64,000 nucleotides of DNA. Origin: Terfezia claveryi. Its lineage: Eukaryota > Ascomycota > Pezizomycetes > Pezizales > Pezizaceae. The position numbers were made by a program, and so were the translations under genes. Below, piece by piece: positions 10,359-21,398 of this stretch (the first letter of the stretch is position 1; each line of letters opens with the position of its first letter). Under the pieces are notes generated by a model, which ran no database searches, was not told the DNA's origin, and saw only the letters and a list, made by a program, of their open reading frames with translations. The DNA lies in the NCBI GenBank assembly GCA_015179025.1, contig WHUX01000083.1:1-64000 (forward strand), read 5' to 3'.

Positions 10359-13300
10359 CTTGTACTGCAGATGCCCGTACCTCTTCCGCGAGTCCAGCAC
10401 TTCCTCTACCTCCCATTCCTCTTCCCCTTCAATAACCACTGGAGGGGGTGGGGGGTGTTTCTGTCCTGGGAGGGGGTCATCCGCAGCGGGCTCGATCTCG
10501 GAGACATGAACAACCGGGTGCTGTTTGATATCTTTGGGAAACCTCAATCGATAGGCGTGAGTTCCCACAGCTGCCAATACCTCAAAGGGTCCCAGGAATT
10601 TATGATCCAGCTTGCGGGAGGGACGTTCTGTTCAGAAGTGCCGGCTGGAAAGCCACACCTTGTCTCCTAGCTGATATCTGGGGGCTGGCAACCGTGAACC
10701 ATTGGCATACTCAGCTTGCCGGGCTTGCGCATATCCCAGCTCGGCTTTCAGGGTATGGTGGAGTTCAGCGATTCCAACTGTGAACTCCTTACCTGGGGGG
10801 TGGGCTTTTTGTAGGGGCGCCAGGGCATCCACGAACCGGGGGTGCCAACCGTAATTAGCCAGGAAAGGGGAGGTTTTGGAGGATTCCGAGAACTGGTTGT
10901 TCACGGCGAATTCGCAGGTGGCCAGCAACGAAACCCAGTTATCCTGCTAGTAATTGACAAAGGCCCGCAGATATTGCTCTATAGGGGCATTCATCCTCTC
11001 CGATTGGCTGTCCGTCTGGGGGTGATATGCCGTTGACAGGCATACTTTGATCCCCAGAAGTTCGCAGAAGGCTTGCCAGAATTCTGAGGTAAACTGAGGG
11101 CCACGGTCGGATACGATCGACTCAAGAAGGCCATGGTATCGGAATACATTGTTGAGGTAGAGGTTGGCTAACTCTGGGGCGGAGCAGGTGTCCCGGCAAG
11201 GTATAATATGCCTCATTTTCGTCAACCGATCTACCACCATCAAGATGGCATTAAACCCCGAATCTTCTGGCAACCCTGTCACGAAGTCCATAGTCAGGTG
11301 CAGCCATGGCCGATCAGGGATATCTAGAGGTTACAGGGTCCCATACAGGGCATGGCGGATAGGCTTAGCACGCTTGCAAACGTGGCAGTTCTGTACGTAC
11401 CGCTCCACGTCCTTCTGTTGGTCAATCCATGTGTATTCCCTAGCCAGAAGCTCTAACATTTTGGCCACTCCAGGGTGACCTGCAACCAGGCTGTCATGAT
11501 GTTCCTTGATCAATCAAAGGCACATCTCTCCTTCCGGCACATACAGCCGTTCGAGGTGGTAGAGGAGGCCTTCCTGGACGGTACACTCGGCTAGGGAGAT
11601 CTTGGGGTGGTGGCGCTGGCCAGAATCCACTATGGTGATAATTTCCTTGGCCAGGGGGTCGTCCTCATATGCCTGTCTCACTAGTTGTCGGAGGTCAGCC
11701 TCAGCTTCCACATCAGCCTCAGCCTCAGCTTCAGCTTCTGCAAGGGTATTGGCCGCCAGGTCAAGATTTTCAGGTTTCAGTACCACCTGATTCTGGTACT
11801 TCAGCCTTTCATCCCCCCCTTTAGGGAGATCTCCTGATCTCCTGGTCAGTGCATCCGGCTTACCCCCAGCCTTTCCCGGCCGATACCTTATCTTGAAGTT
11901 AAACCGAGAGAGGAATTCTGACCAACTAGCCTGTCGGCGATTTAGCAATTTGGTAGTTGTGAAGTACTCTAGGTTCTTATGGTCAGAGAGGACCTCGATA
12001 ACCCCCTTTGCCGATTCCAGGTGTGGTCTCCATTCCTCGAATGCTCGCACAATGGCCATTAACTCCTTATCATAGATTTCGTAATTACACTCCGCCGGGG
12101 AGTGCTTTTGGGAGAAATAGGCCACTGGGTGGAGGACTCCATCGACATACTGGGACAGGATTCCGGCGGAGACGTAGTCGGAGGCGTCTGTTTCCACGAT
12201 GCACTCGCTATCAGGGTCAAAATGGGCCAGGATTGGGGCTGAGCAGAAGGCTTCTTTGAGGTTCTGGAAGGCGGATTGGGCTTTTGGATTCCAGTGGAAG
12301 GCCCTTTTTGTCAGGTGTGAGCCAGCTTCTACCTTTATTTTCGTCAAGGCCGTCAGGGGTGCCGTGATTCTTGAGTATCCTAGGATAAATCGGCGGTAGA
12401 AGTTGGCAAATCCTAGGAAGGCCTGCACATCCTTCAAATTGGCTGGGGTTTCCCACTCTTGGATTGCAGCAACTTTGGCAGGGTCCATTCTAATACCTTC
12501 CGTGGTTATGATCAAGCCCAGGTACTTCACCTCTTGGACGTGGAATTCGCATTTTTCAGGCTTAAGGTACAGCCCAGCTTGCTCCAGCTTCTCCAAGACT
12601 TGCCTGATATGGATTTTGTGCTCTGCCAGAGTATCTGAATAGATCAAGATATCGTCGAGGTAAGCTGTGCAGAACACGTTCAGGAAGTCTCGCAGAGTGT
12701 CGTTAATAAAGTGTTGGAAAGAGGCCGAGGTATTGGTCAAGCCGAAGGGCATGACGTTGTACTCGAAGTGGCCGTAACGTGTTCGAAAGGCAGTTTTCCA
12801 CTCCTCCCCCTCAGTGATCCGTACCAGGTTGTACGCCCCTCTCAAGTCCAATTTGGTGAACTATTTTGCCTTGGAAAGCCTGGCTAATGTCTCCTAGATT
12901 AGGGGTAGGGGGTACCTGTTTTTGACCGTTATCTCGTTTAGGCCCCGGTAATCGACACATAACCGGAGAGAGCCATCCGATTTCTTCACGAAAAGCACTG
13001 GGGTACCCGCTGGTGAGGAGCTGTGGCGAATGAAGCTCTTGTTGAGGTTTTCCTCCAAGTATTTCTTCAAAGCTTCCAGCTCCAACTGGGACATTCCGTA
13101 GAGGGGCGCATAGGGAGGGGTTTTACCCTCTATCAGCAGAATCGTGTGGTCATATGGCCGGTGGGGTGCGAGTTTTTCTGCGGCCTTTTCCGAGAACAGG
13201 TCGATGAATTCGTGGTATTCATCTGGGACCATGGATTTCCACTCCTCCTTCGACTGGGTCTTACCAATCTCCAGATTTACCTCATGTATGGACAGAGCAT

Positions 13301-14010
13301 GAGCCTTCAGCTTGTGCCTCCTGATGAGGTAAGCGAAAGCCCCTGCCCCGATAAAGCTAATGTTGAGGGACTTTGGGGGACCAGGAGAGCCAGGAGACGC
13401 GGGAGGGATAGGGGGTATGGGGGGGACAGGGGGAACAGGAGAATTGGCATTGATGTGCGCGGACGGGTGTACCACCTGGATCGGGTGCATTATCGGGGGT
13501 GGCAAGGCACACAGCCCAGTAGTGGTAGCCCTCGGATTCCCGCAGTGCTTTTTGCAATACTGGCTGTTGAACTGCAGGGTATAAGAGCCGAAGCTGACTG
13601 ATACATCATGCATTCTCAGCCACGGGATTCTGAGTACAATCGGGTATTTGAGCTTTGTCACGAACATTGGGAGGTCCTCCGAATGGTCTCCAATGGCACT
13701 GGGCAGACATGCGAGGTCGGTAATAGTCCCAGAAGAGATGGGGCGGCCATCAATAACGTCGAGAAGACGGGGGGTCTTTAACTTGGAGGTTGGTATGGAA
13801 TTTTTACTGACGAAGATCTGATCAATGAATGCAATTCCCAAAGCACCATAATCTATGAGAGCTGATGTTACCACTGTTTTACCATTGAATTTAACAGTTA
13901 TTGGTACTACAAAATGCTCGCCAAACAAGCGAGATTCATCAACAGACATAGGTGTGGGCAAAGAAAACGCAGACAAAGATAAATGACCCTGGGCAGGTCC
14001 CTTGCTAGTG

Positions 14011-15231
14011 TCAGTAACTAGGCAAGGGACTCCCCTTTTCCCGACTCTTCAACTTCCTCGATCTGTGACTCGGAGATGGCATGAGCGCCAGGGGGTGGTT
14101 TTTTCGAAGGGGACATGCCGCAATAAAGTGGTCCCCTTTTCCACATGCAATGCACAACCCATTAGTGCGGCGGTGGTCCCTTTCCTCCTGGGTTAGTCGA
14201 GGCCTTCCCGATGATAGGTCCATAGGGGTGGCTCCTCCGGCCACAAACGAAGGGTAGGCCGGCTTATTGGCAGGGGCAGGGGCCGCTATTTTGGTGGCAT
14301 GGTGTTGCTGAAGCTGAGGCTGAGGCTGTGGGAGACGGGGTGCTGGCCTGTACGTGGGGCGGTTGCGGAGCCGGGACATCCGCTGTTCTACCCGGGAAGC
14401 CTAGTCAATGAATTCGTCAAGGGTTTTGGCTTCCGGGAGGCTGACCATGGCCTGCTGGATTTCGTCATTTAGCCCTTCCTGGAATTGCTCCAGTTTGGAC
14501 TGGTCATTCCATCGGACCTCCGCCGCCAATCTCGAGAATTCTGCCACATAAGTGGACAGATCGGTGTTTTTCTGCCTGAGGGCTCGGAGGGCTCTACTGG
14601 CAGTGCCAATAGCATCGGGGTCCCCGAACGCCCTATCTAGGACTGTGAAAAGGGTCGAGATATCGTCAAGCTTGATCCCGGTTTCGAGGACATATGGCTG
14701 GATCTGGTCACAAGCTTTCCCCTCCAGCAAGGCGAAAACGTATGCCAGTCGATGTTGTTCTGACGGGAATCTGGCAGAATCCTCGTTCAGCTTGAGATTG
14801 ACAGCATTTTTCCAGGCTCGTAGGCGAACCCGGTCTCCATTGAACTTAGGGGGTGTTGGAATGCTTTCGGTCTTGTTGCTACTGGCTGCTGTTGGTATTG
14901 CAAAGTTCCCTAGGGCGCGGCTGAGGTTTTGGACCATAGTCCATTCGCTGGCCAGGGCAAGGTTCAGATGGTCGAGATCGGTCTGGAGGACCGTGATCTC
15001 TTCGTCGACGGATCTCAATTTTTGTTCAGCTACGACCAGGCTGTTTTCAGCCACGGCCAGGCTGTTGCCGAGTTCGGCCCCGATGGCATCCATGGCCTCG
15101 AAGATGTCGATGATTTCTCGACGGTAGGTATTCAACTCGTTCAAGCCTGAGGGTATGGGGGAGCTCCTCCAGGTTTGAAACCTGATAGTGGGTGGAGGGA
15201 TTCCGGACATGACAGTGTACCAGTTGGTCAA
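14011..15231 (-). pseudogene. Chromovirus gag with one premature stop
   Basis: The capsid/nucleocapsid precursor. The N-terminal part has a coiled-coil-like Leu/Ala/Glu segment, then a retrotransposon-gag domain (around AFGDPDA, LSTYVAEFSRLAAEVRW and LEQFQEGL). A Pro/Gln-rich linker and a zinc knuckle CIACGKGDHFIAAC (CX2CX4HX4C) near 14100 follow. An in-frame TAG at 14401-14403 falls where Gln is expected and is explained by CAG to TAG. The annotated start is the first ATG of the frame, just inside the 5' LTR. The usual length of such a protein is about 400 residues, which fits if the stop is ignored. Confidence 0.9.
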
Positions 15232-15246
15232 TAAGATCCAACGTAG
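15232..15246 (-). other. Primer-binding region of chromovirus
   Basis: On the minus strand the bases just inside the 5' LTR are CTACGTTGGATCTTA. The same CTACGTTGGATC follows the LTR of the second chromovirus relic at 45169, so the site is conserved between subfamilies. I could not assign a priming tRNA by eye. Confidence 0.6.
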
Positions 15247-15799
15247 TGTAACGACGGCTCTGGGGGCAAGGCGACTAAGGGGTATGCCGGGGCAAGGGCA
15301 AGGCTAGGATAACATATACGTAGGAATGCTACATGTGTGACCAGGGGGAGGCTGAGACGGGAGGCAAGGGCAAGAGGCAAGAGGGGCAGAGGGCAGGGGA
15401 CACGAGACACGCGGAAGCAGTTGCCGCATGTGTCAAGGGAGGCAGCTGGGCTGCAAACACAAGGCGAGGCACGGCAAGGACAGGAGGTTCGTAGGGTGGG
15501 CAGCAGAGCTACAGAGTCGAGGCGAGACAAGGAGGTGCACAAGGGAGATGCACCAACGTGGAGAGAAGCAAGGCCCTGTATTGGATATACAAGACGTTAG
15601 ATGGGGATCCAACGAGAGGGCGGAGAGAGCAAGCTATATATACAGGCTTCCTTCCTGGCCAAGGCCACCGGAAGGAATAAGGTTCCCGAGACCCCTTATC
15701 TCGGGAACAGAGATAACAACGATATCAATCAACAATAACGAGAGTCGGACGGAATTTCGTCTGACTCTTAAACCCAGCTAGGCAAGAACGGTTGTGACA
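15247..15799 (-). repeat. 5' LTR of chromovirus
   Basis: 553 bp, the same length as the 3' LTR, TGTAACGACGG...TTGTGACA on the plus strand. On the minus strand it would carry the element promoter, with TATATATAG at about 15636-15643. It is followed by the target repeat ACAGT. Confidence 0.95.
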
Positions 15800-15804
15800 A
15801 CAGT

Positions 15805-16294
15805 AAAGAAGATTAGATATAAAGCTATAAATAGAAAGAGGCAGTAGAAGGATATAAAAGAAATATGGAAGAGGTCTCTATGGACTAGAAGTTACTGAGG
15901 CTGAGAATGATTGAAGTGCTTGAGAGGAATTACTTATTCTTCTGAGAGCTTAAAATGCATGTTGTTCTGTATCTTTATTGACACGTGATCAACCGTTTAA
16001 GTAGGTAGATCATAGCCCAGTTATTACCAGCAGAACCTTCAGTTGCCCCGACAAGTCGGTATTTTCCTTTGTAGGAGTTACATGTATTCGAGTTGCGAAA
16101 CAGTGTGATTACCGCAACTCATCGAATTCTCTACGAGAGGTTGTATCAACCTTCCGTTTATCCAAAGTAGTTCTGGTTGCGATTTATTATCAAATCCTTT
16201 AATATGCAGTACGCCAAGGCCGGTACTATCCGATTGTTATGTCCGCATGGACTTGAAGTTAGAGGCCTAGGGCTGAACTGTGGAATATATATAG
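15805..16294. promoter_or_regulatory. Spacer and P5CDH promoter region
   Basis: The AT-rich part to about 15960 continues the sequence left of the chromovirus. A TATATATA box at 16285-16292 precedes the P5CDH gene. Its closeness to the ATG at 16295 makes that ATG doubtful as the true start. Confidence 0.45.
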
Positions 16295-18373
16295 ATGCAG
16301 CTTTTCAAGATGTTCCTGAGCAACACTTCTCGTTTACAGACGCAGCTGGGCTGGACCTCGAGGATTTTAGACATTACATCACCTTTAGTGCCCTTCTTCG
16401 GAAGATCAACACCTTTTGCCACAGTTAGCCGCAGACATAGTACTACGCCTACTTCTCCTCCATCTCCAGTTCAATACCCACGCTCAGCTCGAATTAGATT
16501 TTCACCGTATATCACCTCAGGAAGAAGAACGATGGCACATCTAGCTACTTTCAGGCTCCCAGCTCTGGAGAACGAGCCCAATGTAAGTGTATACCGTTAA
16601 TCGAGGCTTCGTGCTGTTTCTATTCGAACCATTTGCTAAATGTATTTGCTAAGAGGCACTATCCAAAAGGTTCAGTGGATAGGCAAGGTATCGAAAGTGC
16701 CCTTGCTGCTATCAAGAAGGGGATGCCACATAAGTTGCCCCTCGTCATTGACGGCAAGCCAGTGAGTATGCCCACTCCCCATCCATTAGAGTCTTCTAAC
16801 AATTTACACGACAGGTGACGACCGCCTCTACAGTCCCCCATAGTATCCCCTCCAACCACTCCACAGTCCTTGCAGAAGCCTCACAGGCCACTCCCAAGCA
16901 TGTGAAGCAAGCAATTGACTCCGCTTTGAAGGCCAAAGTGGAATGGGAACGTCTACCATTTGCAGACCGTGCTGCCGTCTTCTTGAAGGCAGCAGACCTC
17001 ATTTCTGGAAAATACAGATATCAGGTGATGGCAGCAACTATGCTAGGTCAAGGCAAGAACATTTGGCAGGCAGAGATTGATGCTGCTGCGGAGCTTGCGG
17101 ACTTTTTGAGGTTCAACTGCTCCTATGCTCAGGAGATGTATGCTTCGCAACCTGTGAAGAACTCACCAGGCGTATGGAAGTAAGATTACCCCAACCACTC
17201 CCCACAAACAAAAAAGTACTTCATTACTCACGCAGTCCCGTTTACAGCCGCGTAGAGTACCGTCCCCTTGAAGGTTTTGTCTATGCCATCTCCCCATTCA
17301 ACTTCACCGCCATCGGAGGTAACCTTGCGGCCGCACCTGCTCTTCTCGGGAACGTTGTCATCTGGAAACCATCCCCATCTGCAGTGTATTCCAACTACCT
17401 TATCCATAAGATCTTCCTTGAAGCTGGTCTACCCTCCAGCGTCATCCAATTCCTGCCTGGTGACGCTGGGGAAGTCACATCCACCGTCCTCTCCCACCCA
17501 GAGTTCGCTTCCCTCCATTACACTGGATCTACCCAGATCTTCCGTTACTTATATGGTAAAATTTCGGAGGGTGTTGTTTCAGGTTTATATCGGTCATACC
17601 CTCGTATTGTTGGTGAGACCGGAGGAAAGAACTTCCACCTTATCCACAACTCGGCGGACATCCCGAATGCAGTAGCGCAAACTGTTCGTGGGGCTTTCGA
17701 GTATCAAGGACAAAAGTGCTCTGCTACCTCAAGGGTATATGTGCCCAAGTCTATCTGGCCCGAATTTTCTAATCGTATCCAAGCGGAGACGGAAGCCCTT
17801 AGGATCGGTGCACCAGATGAGGGTGTGCAGCATTTCATTGGCCCTGTCATTCACCGTGGCAGCTTCGACAAGTTGAAGAAGGTCATTGACGAAGCGAAGG
17901 GCGACAAAGAGTTGTCACTTCTTACCGGAGGGAAATATGACGACTCCAAGGGTTACTACATACACCCAACAATTTATGTCACTAGCAACCCTGACCACAA
18001 GGTCTTTAGCACCGAGTTTTTTGGACCCATATTAGCAGTCTATGTATACCCTGATGAGTCATTCGACGATGTCCTGAAGATGGTGGATCACAGCGGAGGT
18101 GGATATGCTCTCACTGGGTCAGTGTTTGCCACTGATCGGAGCGTGTTGAGGAAGGCCGAGGAGGGGCTAAGATATGCGAGTGGTAACTTCTACTTGAACT
18201 GCAAGAGCACTGGGGCAGTTGTCGGACAACAGCCGTTCGGCGGTGGAAGGGCAAGTGGAACCAACGACAAAGCAGGAAGTGCAGGCTTATTGAGCAGGTT
18301 CGTGAGTGTGAGGAGTTTGAAGGAGGAGTTTGTCGGAATTGATAAGGTTGAATATCCCAGCAACGAAGTCTAA
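16295..18373 (+). CDS. PUT2: Delta-1-pyrroline-5-carboxylate dehydrogenase, mitochondrial
   Basis: Oxidises pyrroline-5-carboxylate (glutamate semialdehyde) to glutamate with NAD, the last step of proline breakdown in mitochondria. The exons that keep frame are 16295-16582, 16654-16761, 16815-17179 and 17248-18373. From the inner Met at 16532 this gives 549 residues and from 16295 it gives 628. The family is usually about 560-575. Features are the NEPN...HYPKGS start block, SPFNFTAIGGN, GSTQIFR, the GETGGKN Glu (residue 298 in the short numbering) and catalytic Cys332 in YQGQKCSATS. The stretch 16295-16531 is rich in Ser, Thr and Arg, as a mitochondrial presequence should be, but a TATA box abuts its ATG, so the exact start is open. 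The gene is convergent with the prolyl-tRNA synthetase, with 179 bp between the stops. Confidence 0.95.
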
Positions 18374-18552
18374 TTTAGTGGGACTTGGATTCAACTTTTT
18401 TCCATCAAGGGTATATGGGATATCATGAGTAAAAATTGAAATCGTAGCACTTGTTACTGCGTGAGTAATAATTATCATTATTTTATACCTTATATATTGT
18501 ACAAAACTTGAAGGTGGCGTTTCAAAGGATTAGATAATTGTAGATCCAGTCA

Positions 18553-21028
18553 CTACATATCATTAAGCAGTTCGGCAACTACCTTCCTGAGCTCCCTGAC
18601 TTCCACGATTTTACTCTTGCCCGTCCCTTGGAAGCCTTTCGCTCTGCATTGCACTTCTACTTGACCATCCTGCTTCCATGCCCTTCCCATAACTAACACG
18701 ACTGGGTACCCAATTAAATCTGCATCATTCATCTTCCACACAATCGACTTTTGCCTGTCATCCAATACCACATCCAACATTCCCAACCCATTTTCGACCT
18801 CTACAGCCTCCCCAGCGACATCTTCCGACGTTAAAATATCATAAATATCCTCCATACCCTCTCCCCTTGTTCCTATAATACAAACTTCATATGGAGCAAT
18901 TACGCGTGGCCACATCAAACCCTTATTGTCCCGAAAGTTTTCTGCAATCGCTGCAATCATACGAGAGACGCCAATTCCATGAGAGCCCATAGACACAGGA
19001 ACCATCTTTCCCATGTCCTCTTCCGCAGGGGAGGATGCTCTAGCATTGAGTGGGACAGTGTATCTCGTTCCAAGGTGGAAAGTATGCCCCAACTCAATTG
19101 CGTTAGTAATTGTGAGCGATCCGTTTGAACATCTAGGACAAAGATCTCCATCAAAGATCTTCAGGACATTGATAGGCTCTGCGACCGGGTCAGCAGAAGT
19201 ATCGATATTGGTTGTAGGGATATCCTTTGACGCAGAGAAGTGTGTTGCAATTTGACTATGATTAGCGAATGAGTTGTTGAGATCTGGGAAGAAAGAGAGG
19301 CGGTAGTCATAGATGTTTATGATTTGGCTATATTTCTCTGGGTCTGATTTGGCGGGGTCTTCATGGTGGGCGAAATGTAATGCCACTGGGTCATATTCGA
19401 CGAAATGCTGCTTGAAAAGCTCGAGCGGGGATTGTACGCTAGGGTCATAATCCGGAACGAGGTCTTTGATTCTGTGTGGGTTGACTTCGTTCAAGTGGAT
19501 GGTTCCTTCTGGTTCCCGGGGGTCGAGGTGCCTCTCTGCATCTTGAATTCTTTTCCTCTTGGGGTCGGCAGCGGGTTCTCGAAGTTTGGGGTAGAAGGCG
19601 TTGATGAGTGTCTTGCGGTCTTTGGTGATGCCGTGGAAGACTGCTAATTGAGGGTCCAATTCGAACGTCTCATATGGGCGAGGAGGTGCAGATTTAGCGC
19701 AGACTTCGTTAGCTGCGTAACTGCAGGAGGTACAAGTGATTACCACGTCTTCACCAGATGGGGAAGGAATGTGGTATTCATGGGAGAGGTTGCCCCCCAT
19801 TGTGCCGGAGTCGGCTTCAGCCTATTCAGGGTAATTAGTACAGGAAAACTATTCATTTTTTGGATAGTGAATGCATCTGAAATTATAAATCATACCACTA
19901 TGTACGGGATCTTGAGCTCTTCAAACAGAGCACAATACTTATCGCAAATATCATTGTATGTCTTAATTGCGGTAGCGTCATCACAATCGAATGTGTACAA
20001 GTCCTTCATAGTGAACTCCTTACTACGAAGTAATCCAGCTCGAGGACGCCTCTCATCACGATACTTGCGACCTAAAGACGACAGGTTAGAAGTAGAACTC
20101 ATAATATAGTGGAAGCAACGAACCGTGATGACATACTGATCTGATATAGACGTAGCGGAAGCTGTCGATAGGAATTCACCATAGAAGAGACCAAGTTGGT
20201 GATTTCCTCCTCATGCGTGGGTGAGAGCAAGTATTTTGTGTCCTTTCGGTCTCTGAAGCGAATGAGCTGTCCTCGCATTAGTAAACCTCCAGATGCCTCA
20301 ATAAACCGGCATCCCTCCTCTCTCTGACCCTCCTACTCTCATTGCATACCTCTTGTCCACCCTTCTCGAGACGCCCAGACTTTGTCCATAAAGCTTCCGA
20401 AGAGATCGTCGAAAGTGCAAGCTTAGAGGCACCTCTCTCAAAGTCAGTACATGCGCAATATCCACCCATAGAGCCAGAGCAGACCAATTGCCTTCATATG
20501 CTTGTCAATGAGCTTTTCGATTTTCTCATGGACTCTCAACCCAAGAGGTAGGAGATGAAATATTCCAGAGTAGGCCTTAGGAGTGTCAGCTTGGGTTGCC
20601 AAAAACTGGAGCTCTGTCCGGCTCATACTTGTCGTAGAAAACCAGCTCGAGTAAGCAATGCATGAACATCCTCTATAAGCTCATATTAGCAACACCCTTA
20701 CAAGGTCGGTTGGAGGGTACAGCTTACCTTCCTCTGCATGAGCTGTTATCCCACCAGTAGGTATAAAAAAGTTGCTCATACGATCCCGGTGGTCAATCGT
20801 AGGGGGTAGCTTTGGATCATAGGGAGGTTCAGCGGCCTTGGATTTTTTTATATTCTGTTGAGTATTGGAATTAGAGAGAGCAGTGGCAAGCGTCCGTCGA
20901 ACTGTCAATGGCGATATTGGTAGAAGCCTCCGGGGAAGGGGTCTACATGAATGGTATAAGGAGGAATTCGCATTCCTGAGAAATGACGCAGGTCGCAGAG
21001 GCGAAGGAAGTGGACGAGCCATGGTCAT
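18553..21028 (-). CDS. AIM10: Prolyl-tRNA synthetase, mitochondrial, bacterial type (Aim10-like)
   Basis: Charges tRNA-Pro with proline, probably in mitochondria. Seven exons on the minus strand keep frame: 21028-20728, 20672-20629, 20575-20485, 20432-20350, 20266-20137, 20071-19896 and 19821-18553. They give 697 residues, or 695 from the second Met at 21022. The N-terminus is rich in Arg and Ser (RPLPRRLLPISPLTVRR), a likely import signal. Class II motif 2 is RDERRPRAGLLRSKEF (about residues 220-235) and motif 3 is SMGSHGIGVSRM (about 552-563). A C-terminal anticodon-binding domain starts near PYEVCIIG. The intron before exon 5 has a near-perfect TACTAAT branch site. The long stretch between motifs 2 and 3 fits the insertion domain of bacterial-type enzymes. 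Exon boundaries rest on phase and similarity. Confidence 0.94.
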
Positions 21029-21398
21029 CCTATCCTCCCAATTGTTCCGTAGCAGAATGAGATAGCTCGCGGAGATAAATCAGGGTAATGAGGTTGAGGC
21101 AGGTCTATGTGAATTTCCATGCAGCGGGGGCGTGTAGTCATAGTTCATTCAATTCCGATCGTAACCAAACTGCAAAATCACTAGTCCACATTTGTTAGTG
21201 CTAATTACGCCGCGCTACCTGAGGCTCAATCCCTGAACATCACTCTAGCACCAAAATTTTCAGACCTTCAGCAGCAAGCCAAATAAATCGTGAAATAGTC
21301 GCAACATAACCCAATTTTGTAGGGAAGAGGACCAACGAATAGGTTCTATCCAATTTGGCAATTATATCCAGTCACCTCAACTTTACATTCAGCTTGAA
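21029..21398. promoter_or_regulatory. Shared promoter between prolyl-tRNA synthetase and Noc1 genes
   Basis: A 370-bp divergent intergenic region. It must hold both start regions. I see no clear TATA box or named motif, only AT-rich segments near 21290-21370. Confidence 0.5.

Larger units (their letters stand above)
8632..13976 (-). pseudogene. Chromovirus pol (PR-RT-RH-IN-chromodomain), interrupted
   Basis: A single frame from about 13976 to TGA at 8632-8634, split by element B. The protease active site reads DYG (about 13853) where DSG is usual. RT keeps YLDD at 12651-12662. RNase H follows (about 12190 downward). Integrase has an HHCC finger (about 11510-11380), the second Asp in SDRGPQF (near 11105) and the Glu in QSERMN (near 10990). 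The chromodomain starts at EWEVEEVLDSR and, past element B, resumes in frame at 8756 with the conserved Trp residues. Premature stops lie at 12894 (TAG), 12861 (TAG), 11514 (TGA), 11331 (TAA), 10947 (TAG) and 10632 (TGA). Each is one C-to-T or G-to-A step from a sensible Gln, Arg or Trp codon. Pol is in a different frame from gag, so a frameshift signal near 14000 is likely. Confidence 0.94.
7890..15799 (-). mobile_element. Full-length Ty3/gypsy chromovirus, decayed, with nested element B
   Basis: A complete element on the minus strand, with 553-bp LTRs at 7890-8442 and 15247-15799. It is flanked by the 5-bp duplication ACAGT (7885-7889 and 15800-15804). Without the nested element B and one copy of B's target repeat it would be about 6.3 kb. 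The order on the minus strand is 5' LTR, primer site, gag with one CCHC knuckle, then protease, RT, RNase H, integrase and chromodomain, then polypurine tract and 3' LTR. The LTRs differ at about 25 sites by hand count and nearly all are transitions. Seven premature stops disrupt gag-pol, so the element is not autonomous now. Confidence 0.96.
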
